Notes: a model not told the origin generated them from the letters alone. A stretch of DNA of 64,000 nucleotides from Propionivibrio limicola (GCF_009469695.1 NZ_SSSR01000001.1:352039-416038); one strand, 5' to 3'; counted from the first letter of the stretch, positions 45,532 through 55,991 are shown. Translations and numbers: made by a program.

Positions 45532-46077
45532 TCACAGCTTGATAAAGTGCTCGCGGTAATATTTCAGTTCATCGATCGATTCACGAATATCAGCCAACGC
45601 GGTATGCGCTGACTCCTTCTCGAACCCTTTGGCCACCTCCGGCTTCCAGCGGCGGCACAACTCCTTGAGAGTGCTCACATCAAGATTGCGGTAGTGGAAC
45701 CACTCCTCAAGCTGAGGCAGGTAGCGCACCATGAAGCGCCGGTCCTGACCGATTGAATTGCCGCACATCGGGCTGGTCCGTTTTGGCACATATTCCTGCA
45801 CAAACGCCAGCGCCGCCGCCTCAACCGCCGCTTCATCGAGGGTAGACGCCTTGACGCGCTCAATCAGGCCGGATTTACCATGCGTGTTCTTGTTCCACTC
45901 ATCCATCGCATCGAGCAATTCGTCCGACTGGTGCACCGCCCAGACCGGCGATTCAGCGACCGTCTCAAGATTGCTATCGGTCACGATCATTGCCATTTCG
46001 ATAATGCGATCACGCTCCGGATCGAGTCCGGTCATTTCCATGTCAAGCCAAACAAGATGATTAGCGTCTTGTGCCAT
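45532..46077 (-). CDS. orn: Oligoribonuclease
   Basis: DEDDh 3'-5' exoribonuclease degrading 2-5 nt RNAs and pGpG from c-di-GMP turnover. The 181 residues show [18 protein letters not shown] (Exo I), [15 protein letters not shown] (Exo II) and [17 protein letters not shown] (Exo III with the catalytic His). It is divergent from the M48 protease with 49 bp between, the usual arrangement with the rsgA group. Confidence 0.97.
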   Translation of the reverse strand: MAQDANHLVWLDMEMTGLDPERDRIIEMAMIVTDSNLETVAESPVWAVHQSDELLDAMDEWNKNTHGKSGLIERVKASTLDEAAVEAAALAFVQEYVPKRTSPMCGNSIGQDRRFMVRYLPQLEEWFHYRNLDVSTLKELCRRWKPEVAKGFEKESAHTALADIRESIDELKYYREHFIKL

Positions 46078-46126
46078 ATAATCCGCCCACGATTTTCTTA
46101 TCCGATAAAGCGCTCATTCTAGCCTG

Positions 46127-47395
46127 ATGCCCGATACACCACCCCTCGCCGCGAACTTCACACTCATTTTTCTCGCCACGCTTACGGTGACACTGGTGCT
46201 TCGTCTCTGGCTCGCCCGGCGACAAATCGCGCATGTCACCACACACCGCGCCGCCGTCCCCGCGCAATTCGCCGACCGGATTCAACTGGCTGCACATCAA
46301 AAAGCGGCCGATTACTGCGTCACGCGCACCCGCTTCGGAATCTTCGGATTGGTGATTGAAACCGCCGTACTTCTCGCCTTCACCCTCGGCGGCGGGCTGC
46401 AAGCGTTGCATGAATTCTGGGCACCGCGCCTGGACGGCCTCTTTTACGGCGTCGCCATGATGTTCAGCGTCATGGGCATTTCGGCACTGATCGACATTCC
46501 GCAATCGCTCTACGCCCAATTCGTCATCGAGGAAAAATTCGGTTTCAACCGGATGACCTTGAAACTCTACTTTGCCGATCTAGCCAAACAAACGGCGCTT
46601 GGTCTGGCCATCGGTACGCCGGCGCTGCTCCTCGTCCTCTGGCTCATGGCCCAAATGGGCCCGCGTTGGTGGCTTTACGTCTGGCTGTTCTGGTGCGGAT
46701 TCAACCTGTTGATCCTTTTCATCTACCCGACCTGGATTGCCCCGCTGTTCAACACCTTCAAGCCGCTGGAGGACGACGCGCTCAAGAAGCGCATCGAGGC
46801 CCTGCTCGCCCGCTGCGGCTTTGCATCCTCCGGCCTGTTCGTAATGGATGGTTCGAAACGCTCGAACCACGGCAACGCCTACTTCACCGGCTTTGGCAAA
46901 ACCAAGCGCATCGTCTTCTTCGACACGCTGCTCAACCGCCTCCAACCTGCCGAAATTGAATCCGTTCTCGCGCACGAGCTCGGCCATTTCAAGCACCGCC
47001 ACGTCATAAAACGCATCGTGCTCATGTTCGCGATGGCGCTGCTATTCCTCCTCGCGCTCGGCCAACTCATGCAAGCCGAATGGTTTTTTGCCGGACTCGG
47101 GGTCAACACCCAAAACACGGCGCTCGCACTGATTCTCTTCTTTCTGGTCGCGCCCGTCTTCACCTTCCTGCTCACCCCGCTGATGAGCCTGCTCTCGCGC
47201 CGCCACGAATTCGAAGCCGACCGCTACGCCGCCACTCACGCCAGCGCCGACGACCTGATCCACGCACTGGTAAAACTGTACGAAGACAACGCCGCGACGC
47301 TGACGCCCGATCCGTTGCACTCGGTGTTCTACGACTCGCACCCGCCCGCCGCTTTGCGAATCGCCCGGCTAACTGAAGCGAAGCAAGCCACGTGA
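46127..47395 (+). CDS. M48 (Ste24-type) membrane metalloprotease
   Basis: A 422-residue membrane protein similar to CAAX prenyl protease 1. About six hydrophobic segments are seen. The zinc motif is VLAHELGHFKHRH (about residue 285), with the third ligand in RRHEFEADRYAATHA, and HSVFYDSHPPAALRI near the end is typical of Ste24 homologues. Bacteria lack CAAX processing in general, so it is probably a membrane quality-control protease. Its stop overlaps the rsgA start. Confidence 0.9.
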   Translation: MPDTPPLAANFTLIFLATLTVTLVLRLWLARRQIAHVTTHRAAVPAQFADRIQLAAHQKAADYCVTRTRFGIFGLVIETAVLLAFTLGGGLQALHEFWAPRLDGLFYGVAMMFSVMGISALIDIPQSLYAQFVIEEKFGFNRMTLKLYFADLAKQTALGLAIGTPALLLVLWLMAQMGPRWWLYVWLFWCGFNLLILFIYPTWIAPLFNTFKPLEDDALKKRIEALLARCGFASSGLFVMDGSKRSNHGNAYFTGFGKTKRIVFFDTLLNRLQPAEIESVLAHELGHFKHRHVIKRIVLMFAMALLFLLALGQLMQAEWFFAGLGVNTQNTALALILFFLVAPVFTFLLTPLMSLLSRRHEFEADRYAATHASADDLIHALVKLYEDNAATLTPDPLHSVFYDSHPPAALRIARLTEAKQAT

Positions 47396-48270
47396 AGCTC
47401 GAAGGCACCATTGTCGCCGCGCATGGCCGGCACTATCTCGTTGAATTGGACAACGGCGAGACGCTCCCCTGCTTCCCGCGCGGCAAGAAAAGCGAACTGG
47501 CCTGCGGTGATCGCGTCACGGTTCAGCGTAGCAGCGACAGCCAGGGCGTCATCGAAGCCATCGCGCCGCGCCAATCGCTGCTTTATCGCTCCAACGAATT
47601 CAAACACAAACTCATCGCCGCCAACGTTTCCCAAATCATCATCGTAGTCGCGACCGAACCCTCGTTTTCCGACGCGCTCGTCACGCGCTGCCTGGTCGCC
47701 GCCGAAGGCCAAGACCTGAAAACGCTGATCGTGCTCAACAAATGCGACTTGAGCGAACGAGTAGACTCGGCGCTCTCGGTGCTCGCGCCGTTCACCAAGC
47801 TTGGCTACCCCATCCTCCAAATCTCCGCACGCGAGAAAACCGCTAGCGCCGAAGCATTGCGCCCCTTCCTCGTCGGCCACACCAGTGTGCTCGTCGGCCA
47901 GTCCGGAATGGGAAAATCGACGCTGATCAACGCATTGATCGAAGGCGCCAACGCCCGCACACGGGAAATTTCCGAAGCACTGGACTCCGGCAAACACACG
48001 ACGACGCACGCCACACTTTACCGGCTCGACGCCGAGTCGATCCTGATCGACTCCCCCGGACTGCAGGAATTCGGCCTGAGGCACGTGCCGCCGGGCGACC
48101 TCGAACAAGCCTTTCCCGAATTCCGTCCGTATATCGGCCAATGCCGCTTCCGCAACTGCCGTCACGACCAAGAACCGGGTTGCGCCATCCGCGCCGCGAT
48201 CGAAGCCGGCCACATCGACCCGCGCCGTCACACCAGCTTCCTGACCCTTTACGCCGAAGCGACGCGATAG
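47392..48270 (+). CDS. rsgA: Ribosome small-subunit-dependent GTPase A
   Basis: Circularly permuted GTPase in late 30S maturation. The 292 residues contain an N-terminal OB fold, then G4 LNKCDL, G1 GQSGMGKSTLINALI and G3 DSPGLQEFGL in permuted order. The C-terminal zinc motif is CRFRNCRHDQEPGC. It begins with GTG overlapping the M48 gene stop (GTGA), so it is translationally coupled. Confidence 0.96.
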   Translation: MKLEGTIVAAHGRHYLVELDNGETLPCFPRGKKSELACGDRVTVQRSSDSQGVIEAIAPRQSLLYRSNEFKHKLIAANVSQIIIVVATEPSFSDALVTRCLVAAEGQDLKTLIVLNKCDLSERVDSALSVLAPFTKLGYPILQISAREKTASAEALRPFLVGHTSVLVGQSGMGKSTLINALIEGANARTREISEALDSGKHTTTHATLYRLDAESILIDSPGLQEFGLRHVPPGDLEQAFPEFRPYIGQCRFRNCRHDQEPGCAIRAAIEAGHIDPRRHTSFLTLYAEATR

Positions 48271-48366
48271 ACAAAGCCATACCACTGATAGGCGGCCGGA
48301 TGCCCCCATGGTAAGCTCCCGCCCTTACTGCTTTCTGACCATTCACCAACCTTCTCAGTCCGCTTT

Positions 48367-48807
48367 ATGAACACGCCCACCCAGCCCAACACCATCGGGC
48401 AAGAGGCTCGCGCCTTACTCAAAACCCTCGAAGAAACTTTTCCGGTGATTCGCGACCACGCGCCGCTTGCCATCGGCATCGACAAGCAATTGATCGCAAA
48501 ACTGCCAGAGGTAAATCGCAAACAGCTTCGTGTCGCGCTAAGCATGCACACCAACTCGCTGCGCTACCTCAAGACGTTGGAGAAGGCGACACACCGGCTT
48601 GATCTCGAAGGCAACCCGGCCGAAGAAATCACCGAGGAACACCGCAAGCACGCCACCGAAGTACTTCGGGAACGCTTCAAGAAAAACGCCGAACGCATCA
48701 AGGCGCGCAAGGAAGCCGAAACGGCCGAACGCAAGCGCAACGAAGCCGAACGCCAGCGCACCGAGAAACTCAGCCAACTCGTCGAGAAGTTCAGCAAAAC
48801 GCGGTAA
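48367..48807 (+). CDS. proQ: ProQ/FinO-family RNA chaperone
   Basis: A 146-residue RNA-binding protein. The FinO domain (about 10-115) shows FPVIRDHAPLAIGIDKQL and RKQLRVALSMHTNSLRYLKTL. A long charged helix (about 95-140, ERIKARKEAETAERKRNEAE) follows. It lacks the C-terminal Tudor-like domain of E. coli ProQ, as usual for short betaproteobacterial ProQ proteins, which bind sRNAs and mRNA 3' ends. Confidence 0.9.
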   Translation: MNTPTQPNTIGQEARALLKTLEETFPVIRDHAPLAIGIDKQLIAKLPEVNRKQLRVALSMHTNSLRYLKTLEKATHRLDLEGNPAEEITEEHRKHATEVLRERFKKNAERIKARKEAETAERKRNEAERQRTEKLSQLVEKFSKTR

Positions 48808-48886
48808 GGAAAAAGCCGGCACTGCCATGGCCGGCCTGACCACCAAGAGCACCTTACCTGGCCGGGCATTCGGGGGGCAAAGCCGT

Positions 48887-48892
48887 TATAAT
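48887..48892 (+). promoter_or_regulatory. Possible -10 box upstream of ribF
   Basis: Perfect TATAAT 43 bp before the ribF start codon. No clear -35 lies 16-18 bp upstream, so this is a weak call. It would drive ribF-ileS-lspA-ispH. Confidence 0.35.
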
Positions 48893-48934
48893 TCAGGCTT
48901 TTTCCCTTCCCGTCTTGCCACCCCGTTCTCTCTG

Positions 48935-49858
48935 ATGCTCGTTTATCGCGGATTCTCACACCCAGCGCCCAGCCCTACCGCCCTCACCATCGGCAACTTC
49001 GATGGCGTGCACCTTGGCCATCGGGCGCTGCTCGCCCGCCTGAACGAGATCGCGGCGAACGAGCAACTGCTTCCCGCCGTCATCACCTTCGAGCCGCACC
49101 CGCGCGAATTCTTCGCGCCCGAATCGGCCCCGGCACGCCTTTCCGCATTGCGCGAAAAACTTGAATTGATCGGCGAGGAAGGCACCGCTCTCGCCTACAT
49201 TTGCCGTTTCAATGCCGCCTTTGCCGCGCAGACCGCGCAAGCCTTCATTGAAAACACACTGGTTGGCTGCCTGAAGGCAAAACACATCGTGATCGGCGAC
49301 GACTTCCGCTTCGGCGCGGATCGCCGCGGTAGTTTCGCGATGCTTTGCGAAGCCGGCAAGCGCTACGGTTTCACCGTCGAAAGCATGGGCAGCGTGATTA
49401 TCGGGGGCGAACGCGCCTCCAGTTCGTCAGTCCGCTCGGCGCTCGGCAAAGGCGACATGGAGCACGCCGCGCGCCTGCTCGGCCGCCCGTATTCGATCGA
49501 CGGCCGCGTCGTGCATGGCGACAAGATCGGGCGCAACCTCGGCTTTGCCACCGCCAATATCCGCATCAAGCACGACAAGCCGCCGCTCCTGGGCGTCTTC
49601 GCCGTCGAAGTGCATGGGCTGGCCGACGGGCCGCACAAAGGCGTCGCCAACATCGGCGTCCGCCCGAGCGCCAACCGCCTGCCGCGCCCGTTACTGGAAG
49701 TTCATCTACTCGATTTCAATCAGGACATCTACGGAACGCACCTCAACGTACGCTTCCTGCACAAGATCAGAAACGAAGTACACTTTCCCGATTTCGACGC
49801 ATTGAAAACGCAAATCTCCCGCGACGTCACGTCCGCACGACACTATTTCAAGCTCTGA
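48935..49858 (+). CDS. ribF: Bifunctional riboflavin kinase / FAD synthetase
   Basis: Converts riboflavin to FMN and FAD. The 307 residues have an N-terminal FMN adenylyltransferase (LTIGNFDGVHLGHRAL, near residue 18; GDDFRFGADRRG; SSSSVRSAL). The C-terminal flavokinase shows GRNLGFATANI and GVANIGVRPS. The start at 48935 gives MLVYRGFSHP; a longer frame upstream overlaps proQ and was rejected. It is the first gene of the conserved ribF-ileS-lspA-ispH string. Confidence 0.96.
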   Translation: MLVYRGFSHPAPSPTALTIGNFDGVHLGHRALLARLNEIAANEQLLPAVITFEPHPREFFAPESAPARLSALREKLELIGEEGTALAYICRFNAAFAAQTAQAFIENTLVGCLKAKHIVIGDDFRFGADRRGSFAMLCEAGKRYGFTVESMGSVIIGGERASSSSVRSALGKGDMEHAARLLGRPYSIDGRVVHGDKIGRNLGFATANIRIKHDKPPLLGVFAVEVHGLADGPHKGVANIGVRPSANRLPRPLLEVHLLDFNQDIYGTHLNVRFLHKIRNEVHFPDFDALKTQISRDVTSARHYFKL

Positions 49859-49867
49859 GTAACCACC

Positions 49868-52672
49868 ATGGCCGACTACAAAAACACGCTGAATCTGACC
49901 GACACCCCCTTCCCGATGCGCGGCGACCTCGCCAAGCGCGAGCCGCAATGGGTCGCCAACTGGCAGGAGAAAAAGCTCTATCAGCAGATTCGCGAGATTT
50001 CGAAAGGCCGGCCGCGCTTCGTGCTGCATGACGGCCCTCCCTACGCCAACGGTGACATTCACATCGGCCATGCCGTCAACAAGATTCTCAAGGACATCAT
50101 CGTCCGTTCGAAGACGCTCGCCGGTTTCGATGCGCCCTACGTGCCCGGCTGGGACTGCCACGGCCTGCCGATCGAGCACCAGATCGAAAAGGTGCATGGC
50201 AAGCACATCCCCGGCGACAAGGTGCGTGAGTTATGCCGCGCCTACGCCGCCGAACAGGTCGAGCGCCAGAAGAAGGACTTCATCCGCTTGGGCGTCCTCG
50301 GCGAGTGGGACAACCCGTACCTGACAATGAACTTCAAGACCGAGGCCGACGAAATCCGCGCCCTCGGCAAGATTCTCGACAAGGGCTACCTCTATCAGGG
50401 GCTGAAGCCGGTCAACTGGTGTATGGACTGCGGTTCGGCGCTTGCCGAAGCCGAAGTCGAGTATGAAGACAAGACCTCGCAAGCCATCGACGTCGCCTTC
50501 GAAGTCCATCCGAACCATGCCGACAAGGTCGCCCAGGCTTTCGGCCTCACCCACCTGCGCGGCCCCGCCTTTGCCGTCATCTGGACGACAACCCCGTGGA
50601 CGCTGCCCGCCAACGAAGCCGTCAGCGCCCACCCTGAATTCACTTACGACCTGATCGAAACACCGAAAGGTGCGCTGATCCTCGTCCGTGAACTCGCCGA
50701 AGCCAGCCTCAAGCGCTACGGCTTCAACGAAGGTGAGACGACGGTCATCGGCTCTGCCAAGGGGGCCGCGCTGGAACACGTCCTGCTCAAGCACCCGTTC
50801 CAGGAACGCGACGTCACCATCATCTGCGGCACGCACGTCACGCTCGAAGCCGGTACCGGCCTCGTGCACACCGCGCCCGCACACGGCGTCGACGACTACC
50901 TGATTGGCAAAGTTTACGGCCTGCCGGTCAATAACCCGGTTGGTGACGACGGTAAATTCCTCGGCAACACGCCGGCACTGTCTGTATCCGAACTCGCTGG
51001 CAAGACGGTATGGGAAGCCAACCCGCTTGTCCTGCAAGAATTGGAAGCCAAAGGCCGCTTGCTCAAAGTCGAGAAAATCACCCACAGCTACCCGCACTGC
51101 TGGCGCCACAAGACGCCGATCATCTTCCGCGCCACGACGCAATGGTTCATCGGCATGGAGCACAAGGACAAGGAAGACGCCGCCACGCTGCGCTGGATCG
51201 CCGAGCGCGCCGTCGACGAAACGCAATTCTTCCCCTCCTGGGGCCGTGCCCGTCTTGAGGCGATGATGAAGACGCGTCCGGACTGGTGCGTTTCCCGTCA
51301 GCGCAACTGGGGTGTGCCGATCCCCTTCTTCCTGCACAAGGAAACCGGCGCGCTGCATCCGCGCACGCCCGAGCTGATCGAGGAAGTCGCGCTGCGCGTC
51401 GAGAAGGCCGGCATCGAAGCCTGGTTCTCGCTCGATGCGAAGGAACTGCTCGGTGTCGAAGCGGACCAGTATCGCAAGATGAGCGATACGCTCGATGTGT
51501 GGTTCGACTCCGGCGTCACCCACTCCAGCGTCATGCGCGGCTCGCACGAAGCGCAATGCGCCTTCCCGGCCGACCTCTATCTCGAAGGCTCCGACCAGCA
51601 CCGCGGCTGGTTCCAGAGCTCGCTGCTCACCGGCTGCGCCATTGACGGCCGCGCGCCCTACAAGGCGCTGCTGACGCACGGCTTCGTCGTCGACGGCAAG
51701 GGGCTCAAGATGTCGAAGTCCAAGGGCAACGTCGTCGCCCCGCAAAAAGTGTCCGACACGCTCGGCGCCGACATCCTGCGCCTGTGGACGGCGGCGACCG
51801 ACTACTCGGGAGAACTGTCGATTTCCGACGAAATCCTGAAGCGCGTCGTCGAAGCCTACCGCCGCATCCGCAACACGCTGCGCTTCCTGCTCGCCAACAC
51901 GTCTGATTTCGACGCTGCCAAGGACATGCTGCCGTTCGATGAATGGCTCGAAATCGACCGCTACGCGCTGGCCATGACGCGCCAGCTCCAGCTCCAGTGC
52001 GAAGCCGACTACGGCAAATACGAGTTCCACCGCGTCGTCCAATCCCTGCAAACCTACTGCTCGGAAGACCTCGGCGGCTTCTACCTCGACATCCTCAAGG
52101 ATCGCCTCTACACCTCGGCCGCCAACTCGAAGGCTCGCCGCGCCGCGCAAAGCGCGCTCTGGCACATCATGCAGACCTTCGTGAAACTGATGGCGCCGAT
52201 CCTCACCTTCACCGCCGAAGAAGTCTGGCAAACCCTCTCCGGCAACGCCGACGCCTCCATCATGTTCGAGACTTGGCAGCCGCTGCCGCAACTCGCCGAC
52301 GAAGCGACACTCATCGACAAATGGAGCAAGATCCGCGGCTACCGCGCTGAAGTCACCCGCGCGCTGGAAGAACTGCGCATCGCCGGCAAGATCGGCTCGT
52401 CGCTGCAAGCCGAAGTCACGCTGCACGCCGACGGCGAAAAGCACGACCTCCTGACCTCGCTCGGCGACGACCTGCGCTTCGTCTTCATCTGCTCGAAGAC
52501 GACGGTCCTGCGCGGGGAAGACAAGGTCGAATGCGCACCGCTCACGCACGGTAAATGCGAGCGCTGCTGGCATGTCCGAGAGGATGTCGGCAGCAACCCC
52601 GAGCATCCCGAAATCTGCGGCCGTTGTGCAAGCAACCTGCACGGCGAAGGTGAAGATCGTGCCTGCGCGTAG
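49868..52672 (+). CDS. ileS: Isoleucyl-tRNA synthetase
   Basis: Class I synthetase, 934 residues. It shows HIGH as [16 protein letters not shown] (about residue 60), the editing (CP1) domain with [13 protein letters not shown] and [11 protein letters not shown], and KMSKS as [11 protein letters not shown]. The C-terminal zinc site is [10 protein letters not shown]...CGRCASNL. The C-terminal layout is the bacterial mupirocin-sensitive type (IleRS1). It is 9 bp after ribF. Confidence 0.98.
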   Translation: MADYKNTLNLTDTPFPMRGDLAKREPQWVANWQEKKLYQQIREISKGRPRFVLHDGPPYANGDIHIGHAVNKILKDIIVRSKTLAGFDAPYVPGWDCHGLPIEHQIEKVHGKHIPGDKVRELCRAYAAEQVERQKKDFIRLGVLGEWDNPYLTMNFKTEADEIRALGKILDKGYLYQGLKPVNWCMDCGSALAEAEVEYEDKTSQAIDVAFEVHPNHADKVAQAFGLTHLRGPAFAVIWTTTPWTLPANEAVSAHPEFTYDLIETPKGALILVRELAEASLKRYGFNEGETTVIGSAKGAALEHVLLKHPFQERDVTIICGTHVTLEAGTGLVHTAPAHGVDDYLIGKVYGLPVNNPVGDDGKFLGNTPALSVSELAGKTVWEANPLVLQELEAKGRLLKVEKITHSYPHCWRHKTPIIFRATTQWFIGMEHKDKEDAATLRWIAERAVDETQFFPSWGRARLEAMMKTRPDWCVSRQRNWGVPIPFFLHKETGALHPRTPELIEEVALRVEKAGIEAWFSLDAKELLGVEADQYRKMSDTLDVWFDSGVTHSSVMRGSHEAQCAFPADLYLEGSDQHRGWFQSSLLTGCAIDGRAPYKALLTHGFVVDGKGLKMSKSKGNVVAPQKVSDTLGADILRLWTAATDYSGELSISDEILKRVVEAYRRIRNTLRFLLANTSDFDAAKDMLPFDEWLEIDRYALAMTRQLQLQCEADYGKYEFHRVVQSLQTYCSEDLGGFYLDILKDRLYTSAANSKARRAAQSALWHIMQTFVKLMAPILTFTAEEVWQTLSGNADASIMFETWQPLPQLADEATLIDKWSKIRGYRAEVTRALEELRIAGKIGSSLQAEVTLHADGEKHDLLTSLGDDLRFVFICSKTTVLRGEDKVECAPLTHGKCERCWHVREDVGSNPEHPEICGRCASNLHGEGEDRACA

Positions 52673-53171
52673 CATCAAACCGTGGCTGTGGCTGGCCGGA
52701 CTCGTCATCCTGCTCGACCAGCTCAGCAAATGGATCGTGCTCGGCGCCATGCGACCGGGGGAGACGCGCTACGTCGCGCCCTTCTTCAACTGGGTGCTCG
52801 CCTTCAACCCCGGTGCCGCCTTCAGCTTCCTGTCGGATGCTGGCGGCTGGCAGCGCTGGTTCTTCACCGCTCTCGCCCTCGGCGTTTCCGGCTGGATCGT
52901 TTATCTGCTCCGGCAGCACCGCAACGAATTCCGGCTCTCGCTGGCGCTCACCCTCGTCCTCGGCGGCGCGCTCGGCAACGTGATCGATCGCATTCGCTTC
53001 GGCGTCGTTGTCGACTTCATTCAGTGGCACGCGGCCGGCTACTACTGGCCCGCGTTCAACATCGCCGACTCGGCCATCACGCTCGGCGCCGCCCTGCTGA
53101 TCTGGGATCAACTTTTCGGGAAACCGACAAGCGACAACGCGGTCGAATCCAGTCCAAACCAAACAAAGTAG
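52659..53171 (+). CDS. lspA: Lipoprotein signal peptidase II
   Basis: Inner-membrane aspartyl protease that cleaves prolipoproteins after lipidation. About 170 residues with four membrane helices. The catalytic aspartates are in [16 protein letters not shown] and [11 protein letters not shown], with the motif [10 protein letters not shown] also present. The GTG at 52659 was chosen: AAGG lies 8 nt upstream and it overlaps ileS by 14 bp. Another GTG three codons earlier is possible. Confidence 0.93.
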   Translation: MPARSIKPWLWLAGLVILLDQLSKWIVLGAMRPGETRYVAPFFNWVLAFNPGAAFSFLSDAGGWQRWFFTALALGVSGWIVYLLRQHRNEFRLSLALTLVLGGALGNVIDRIRFGVVVDFIQWHAAGYYWPAFNIADSAITLGAALLIWDQLFGKPTSDNAVESSPNQTK

Positions 53172-53178
53172 GCGCCTC

Positions 53179-54096
53179 ATGCAAATCATCCTTGCCAACC
53201 CGCGCGGCTTCTGCGCGGGCGTCGAACGCGCCATCGCCATCGTCGAGCGCGCCATCGAAAAATTCGGCGCGCCGATTTACGTCCGGCATGAAGTCGTGCA
53301 CAACAAGTTCGTCTGCGACAGCCTGCGCGCCAAAGGCGCCATTTTTGTCGACGAACTCGACGAGGTACCCACCGGTGCCACCGTCATCTTCAGCGCGCAC
53401 GGCGTATCGCAAGTCGTGCGCGCTGACGCCGCCGCGCGCGGCCTGAAAGTCTTCGACGCCACCTGCCCACTCGTCACCAAGGTTCACCTCGAAGTCGCCC
53501 GCATGCGCAAAGAAGGACGCGAAATCATCATGATCGGCCACAAGGGCCACCCTGAAGTCGAAGGCACGATGGGGCAATGCACTGACGGAATGTATTTGAT
53601 CGAAAAGGCTGACGACATTCGCGACCTTGTCGTTCAGAACTCTGCCAATCTGGCATACGTAACACAAACAACACTCTCTGTTGATGACGCCAGAGAAATC
53701 ATCTCCGTACTAAAAACCAGGTTTCCAGACATAGCCGGCCCGAAGAAAGAAGACATCTGCTACGCGACGCAAAATCGGCAAGACGCTATCAAGGCGCTTG
53801 CAGATCAGTGCGATATCGTCATTGTTGTCGGCTCTCCTAACAGTTCAAATTCAAACAGATTGCGCGAAATTGCCGAAAAGTTAGGCAAGCCTGCTTATAT
53901 GGTCGAACACGCCGCAGAAATCGATACCCAGTGGTTTTTAGGCAAAAAGGCGATCGCAGTTACTGCCGGCGCTTCCGCTCCTGAAATCCTCATCGAACGT
54001 ATCGTCACTTACATCAAGTCCATTACCCCAGCGACCGTAATCGAGTTTGAAGGCAAAGAAGAGCGGGTTTCGTTTCCGCTCCCATCATCCTTATAG
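53179..54096 (+). CDS. ispH: 4-hydroxy-3-methylbut-2-enyl diphosphate reductase
   Basis: Last enzyme of the MEP isoprenoid pathway, 4Fe-4S. The 305 residues contain the three cluster Cys ([36 protein letters not shown]), [21 protein letters not shown] and [12 protein letters not shown]. The enzyme is intact, but base composition changes inside it: rows from 53221 to 53520 average about 63% GC and from 53581 onward about 47%. Unlike many relatives, no fkpB gene separates it from lspA. Confidence 0.97.
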   Translation: MQIILANPRGFCAGVERAIAIVERAIEKFGAPIYVRHEVVHNKFVCDSLRAKGAIFVDELDEVPTGATVIFSAHGVSQVVRADAAARGLKVFDATCPLVTKVHLEVARMRKEGREIIMIGHKGHPEVEGTMGQCTDGMYLIEKADDIRDLVVQNSANLAYVTQTTLSVDDAREIISVLKTRFPDIAGPKKEDICYATQNRQDAIKALADQCDIVIVVGSPNSSNSNRLREIAEKLGKPAYMVEHAAEIDTQWFLGKKAIAVTAGASAPEILIERIVTYIKSITPATVIEFEGKEERVSFPLPSSL

Positions 54097-54112
54097 AGAA
54101 CGAATAATCGAC

Positions 54113-54784
54113 CTATCTTGTACGATTTTTTGCTGACGCCCCAGACTCCGAATTTGCGCCAAAGATCACCGACACAGGCGACAAAGCGAAACGAACACGG
54201 CTGCGTACAGATGTTGTATTGATCACCCCAGGGGAAAATCGAGTTTGCCTGAACGCCTGCTTGGCGTATTGGACAACGGGTTCTGGAAGGCTCGAACTCA
54301 TTACCAGCACGTCGTCTACGACCCCATCAGAGGAAATTAGTAGCAGCAGTTCAACGCTGCCAACCAACCCCTGCGAACGAAAGCCGGGAGGCACCACGTC
54401 TATAGAATCAATCGGGCCTGGAGGAACGGTCAACACACTGACTGGGAGATAGCTATCAAGAGAAACCATCGGCAATGGCGAGAAATCCTTCAACGTCATT
54501 TCGCTTGATGTCGAAACAGCAGATTTACTCACTTCATCACTCACCCCTGATGCCGCCCCAGCCCCAAACTGCACTTCTTTTTTGTCATTAGTTGCCCCGA
54601 TTGCCGCATCCGGAACGCCAAGCAACCGAGCAGTACCCGGCACTCTCACCTCTAACTTGCTACGCAACGCCTTTGCGGGAATGCTGTTACCGCCCAACCA
54701 ACATGGACTCCACAGCAACGCTATGGCATGCACGAGCAAAGAGACTCCACATGCAAGAAAAATGAGATAACGCTGTATTTTCAT
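54113..54784 (-). CDS. TonB-like energy-transducer protein
   Basis: About 223 residues. One N-terminal membrane anchor (about 6-27, LIFLACGVSLLVHAIALLW) is followed by a periplasmic linker and a C-terminal TonB-type fold (about 145-215: GLVGSVELLLLISSDGVVDDV, PEPVVQYAKQAFRQTRFSPG). The linker lacks the long Pro-Glu/Pro-Lys repeats of classical TonB, and no exbBD genes are nearby. Start is uncertain: ATGs at 54784 and 54805 are both possible. GC is lower than in core genes. It is divergent from fimT. Confidence 0.75.
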   Translation of the reverse strand: MKIQRYLIFLACGVSLLVHAIALLWSPCWLGGNSIPAKALRSKLEVRVPGTARLLGVPDAAIGATNDKKEVQFGAGAASGVSDEVSKSAVSTSSEMTLKDFSPLPMVSLDSYLPVSVLTVPPGPIDSIDVVPPGFRSQGLVGSVELLLLISSDGVVDDVLVMSSSLPEPVVQYAKQAFRQTRFSPGVINTTSVRSRVRFALSPVSVIFGANSESGASAKNRTR

Positions 54785-54920
54785 AGAGATGTGATTATTA
54801 CCCATCACCAGCACCAAACACCCTACGGCATCATCCGCTAATCAGCCCGACAACGCCTTTCGTCTGCAAACCCCTCCGCCTTGCAATACGGTTATCTACG
54901 ATTGCAGTCTAGGAGGAGTC

Positions 54921-55463
54921 ATGAGTACATTTCAGATACATCGGGGCTTTACGCTAATAGAAATGCTGGTAACGATTGCCGTACTAGCAATCGTTCTGGC
55001 GATTGCGGCACCGTCCTTCTCGACCATTGTAAAAAATAGCCGCCTCGCTACCGAAACCAATGACCTGATGTCGGATTTGGCGCTCGCACGCACCGAGGCG
55101 GCACGCAGAGGCCGCCGTGTTTCTCTGTGTATTAGCAATAACGGCACAACGTGCGCCACATCAGGATCAGACTGGTCCGGTGGGCGCATAATTTTTTCGG
55201 ATGTTTCGCCTTACGGTCAAATCGATTCAGGCGACACGATCCTTCGCGTAGTTCCGTCAGCCTCAACGAAAAAGATCACCTTGACGGCATCAGGATTCAG
55301 CGAGCTTCGCTACCTTCAGTTCCGTCCCAATGGTGCATCATCCTCTTCGACAACAGGGGTTATCAAAATATGCGATGACCGTGCAGGATCCTTCGGACGC
55401 GAAATCGAAATCCTGATTACCGGACGCGTTTCATTAAAAACCACCACATCAAGTTGCTCATAA
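54921..55463 (+). CDS. fimT: Minor pseudopilin FimT/GspH family
   Basis: Type IV pilus minor pilin, 180 residues. The prepilin leader ends in RGFTLIEMLVTIAVLAIVLA, with cleavage by PilD before Phe and Glu at position +5. The GspH/FimT domain follows, and Cys pairs in CISNNGTTC and the C-terminus probably form disulfides. A strong ribosome-binding site (AGGAGGAGTC) supports the start. It is the first gene of the pilin operon. Confidence 0.92.
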   Translation: MSTFQIHRGFTLIEMLVTIAVLAIVLAIAAPSFSTIVKNSRLATETNDLMSDLALARTEAARRGRRVSLCISNNGTTCATSGSDWSGGRIIFSDVSPYGQIDSGDTILRVVPSASTKKITLTASGFSELRYLQFRPNGASSSSTTGVIKICDDRAGSFGREIEILITGRVSLKTTTSSCS

Positions 55464-55469
55464 AACACC

Positions 55470-55991
55470 ATGATGTATTGCCACAATAAAGCCAATTCTT
55501 CGGGATTTTCCCTGATAGAAGTACTCGTCACCGTTGCCATTGTCAGCTTCGGACTGATGGGCCTTATATCCCTCATGCTCAAAAGCTTGCAAGCCAACGC
55601 CACCTCCGGGCTAAGAACGATGGCAGTCGCCCAAGCCTACGACATGGCTGACAGAATGCGCGCGAATATGGCTGGCATAAAGGACGGGAGTTACAACGCT
55701 ATCGTTCCCCCTGGATCAAGCTCCACGTGCCCCATCAACATCAATGGCAATGTTGGGGTCGCCACATCAACTCTTGGCTCTTGTGGGGCATGCACTTCGG
55801 CTTGCACAGCAGCCCAGATTGCCCAAAGGGACGCCTGTATTTGGCATGAGCAAAACAGCAAACTCTTACCCAAAGGCTCTGGAGCCGTCTGCAAGGACGG
55901 CAGCTCGAGCTGGTATGCCATATCAATCTCTTGGGACGAAAACAAGGGAGGCACTCCAAACAAGACATTTATCCTGAGATTTGAACCATGA
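55470..55991 (+). CDS. pilV: Type IV pilus minor pilin PilV
   Basis: 173 residues with prepilin leader SSGFSLIEVLVTVAIVSFGL and the PilV-type continuation GLISLMLKSLQANATSGLR. A Cys-rich central segment (GSCGACTSACTAAQ) follows. Expected to prime pilus assembly with PilW and PilX and carry PilY1 to the tip. It starts 6 bp after fimT and its stop overlaps the pilW start (ATGA). Confidence 0.9.
   Translation: MMYCHNKANSSGFSLIEVLVTVAIVSFGLMGLISLMLKSLQANATSGLRTMAVAQAYDMADRMRANMAGIKDGSYNAIVPPGSSSTCPININGNVGVATSTLGSCGACTSACTAAQIAQRDACIWHEQNSKLLPKGSGAVCKDGSSSWYAISISWDENKGGTPNKTFILRFEP

Noticed and set aside
50231..52750. 839-codon open frame antisense to ileS
   Set aside because: Shadow of a strongly codon-biased synthetase gene; no recognisable domain.
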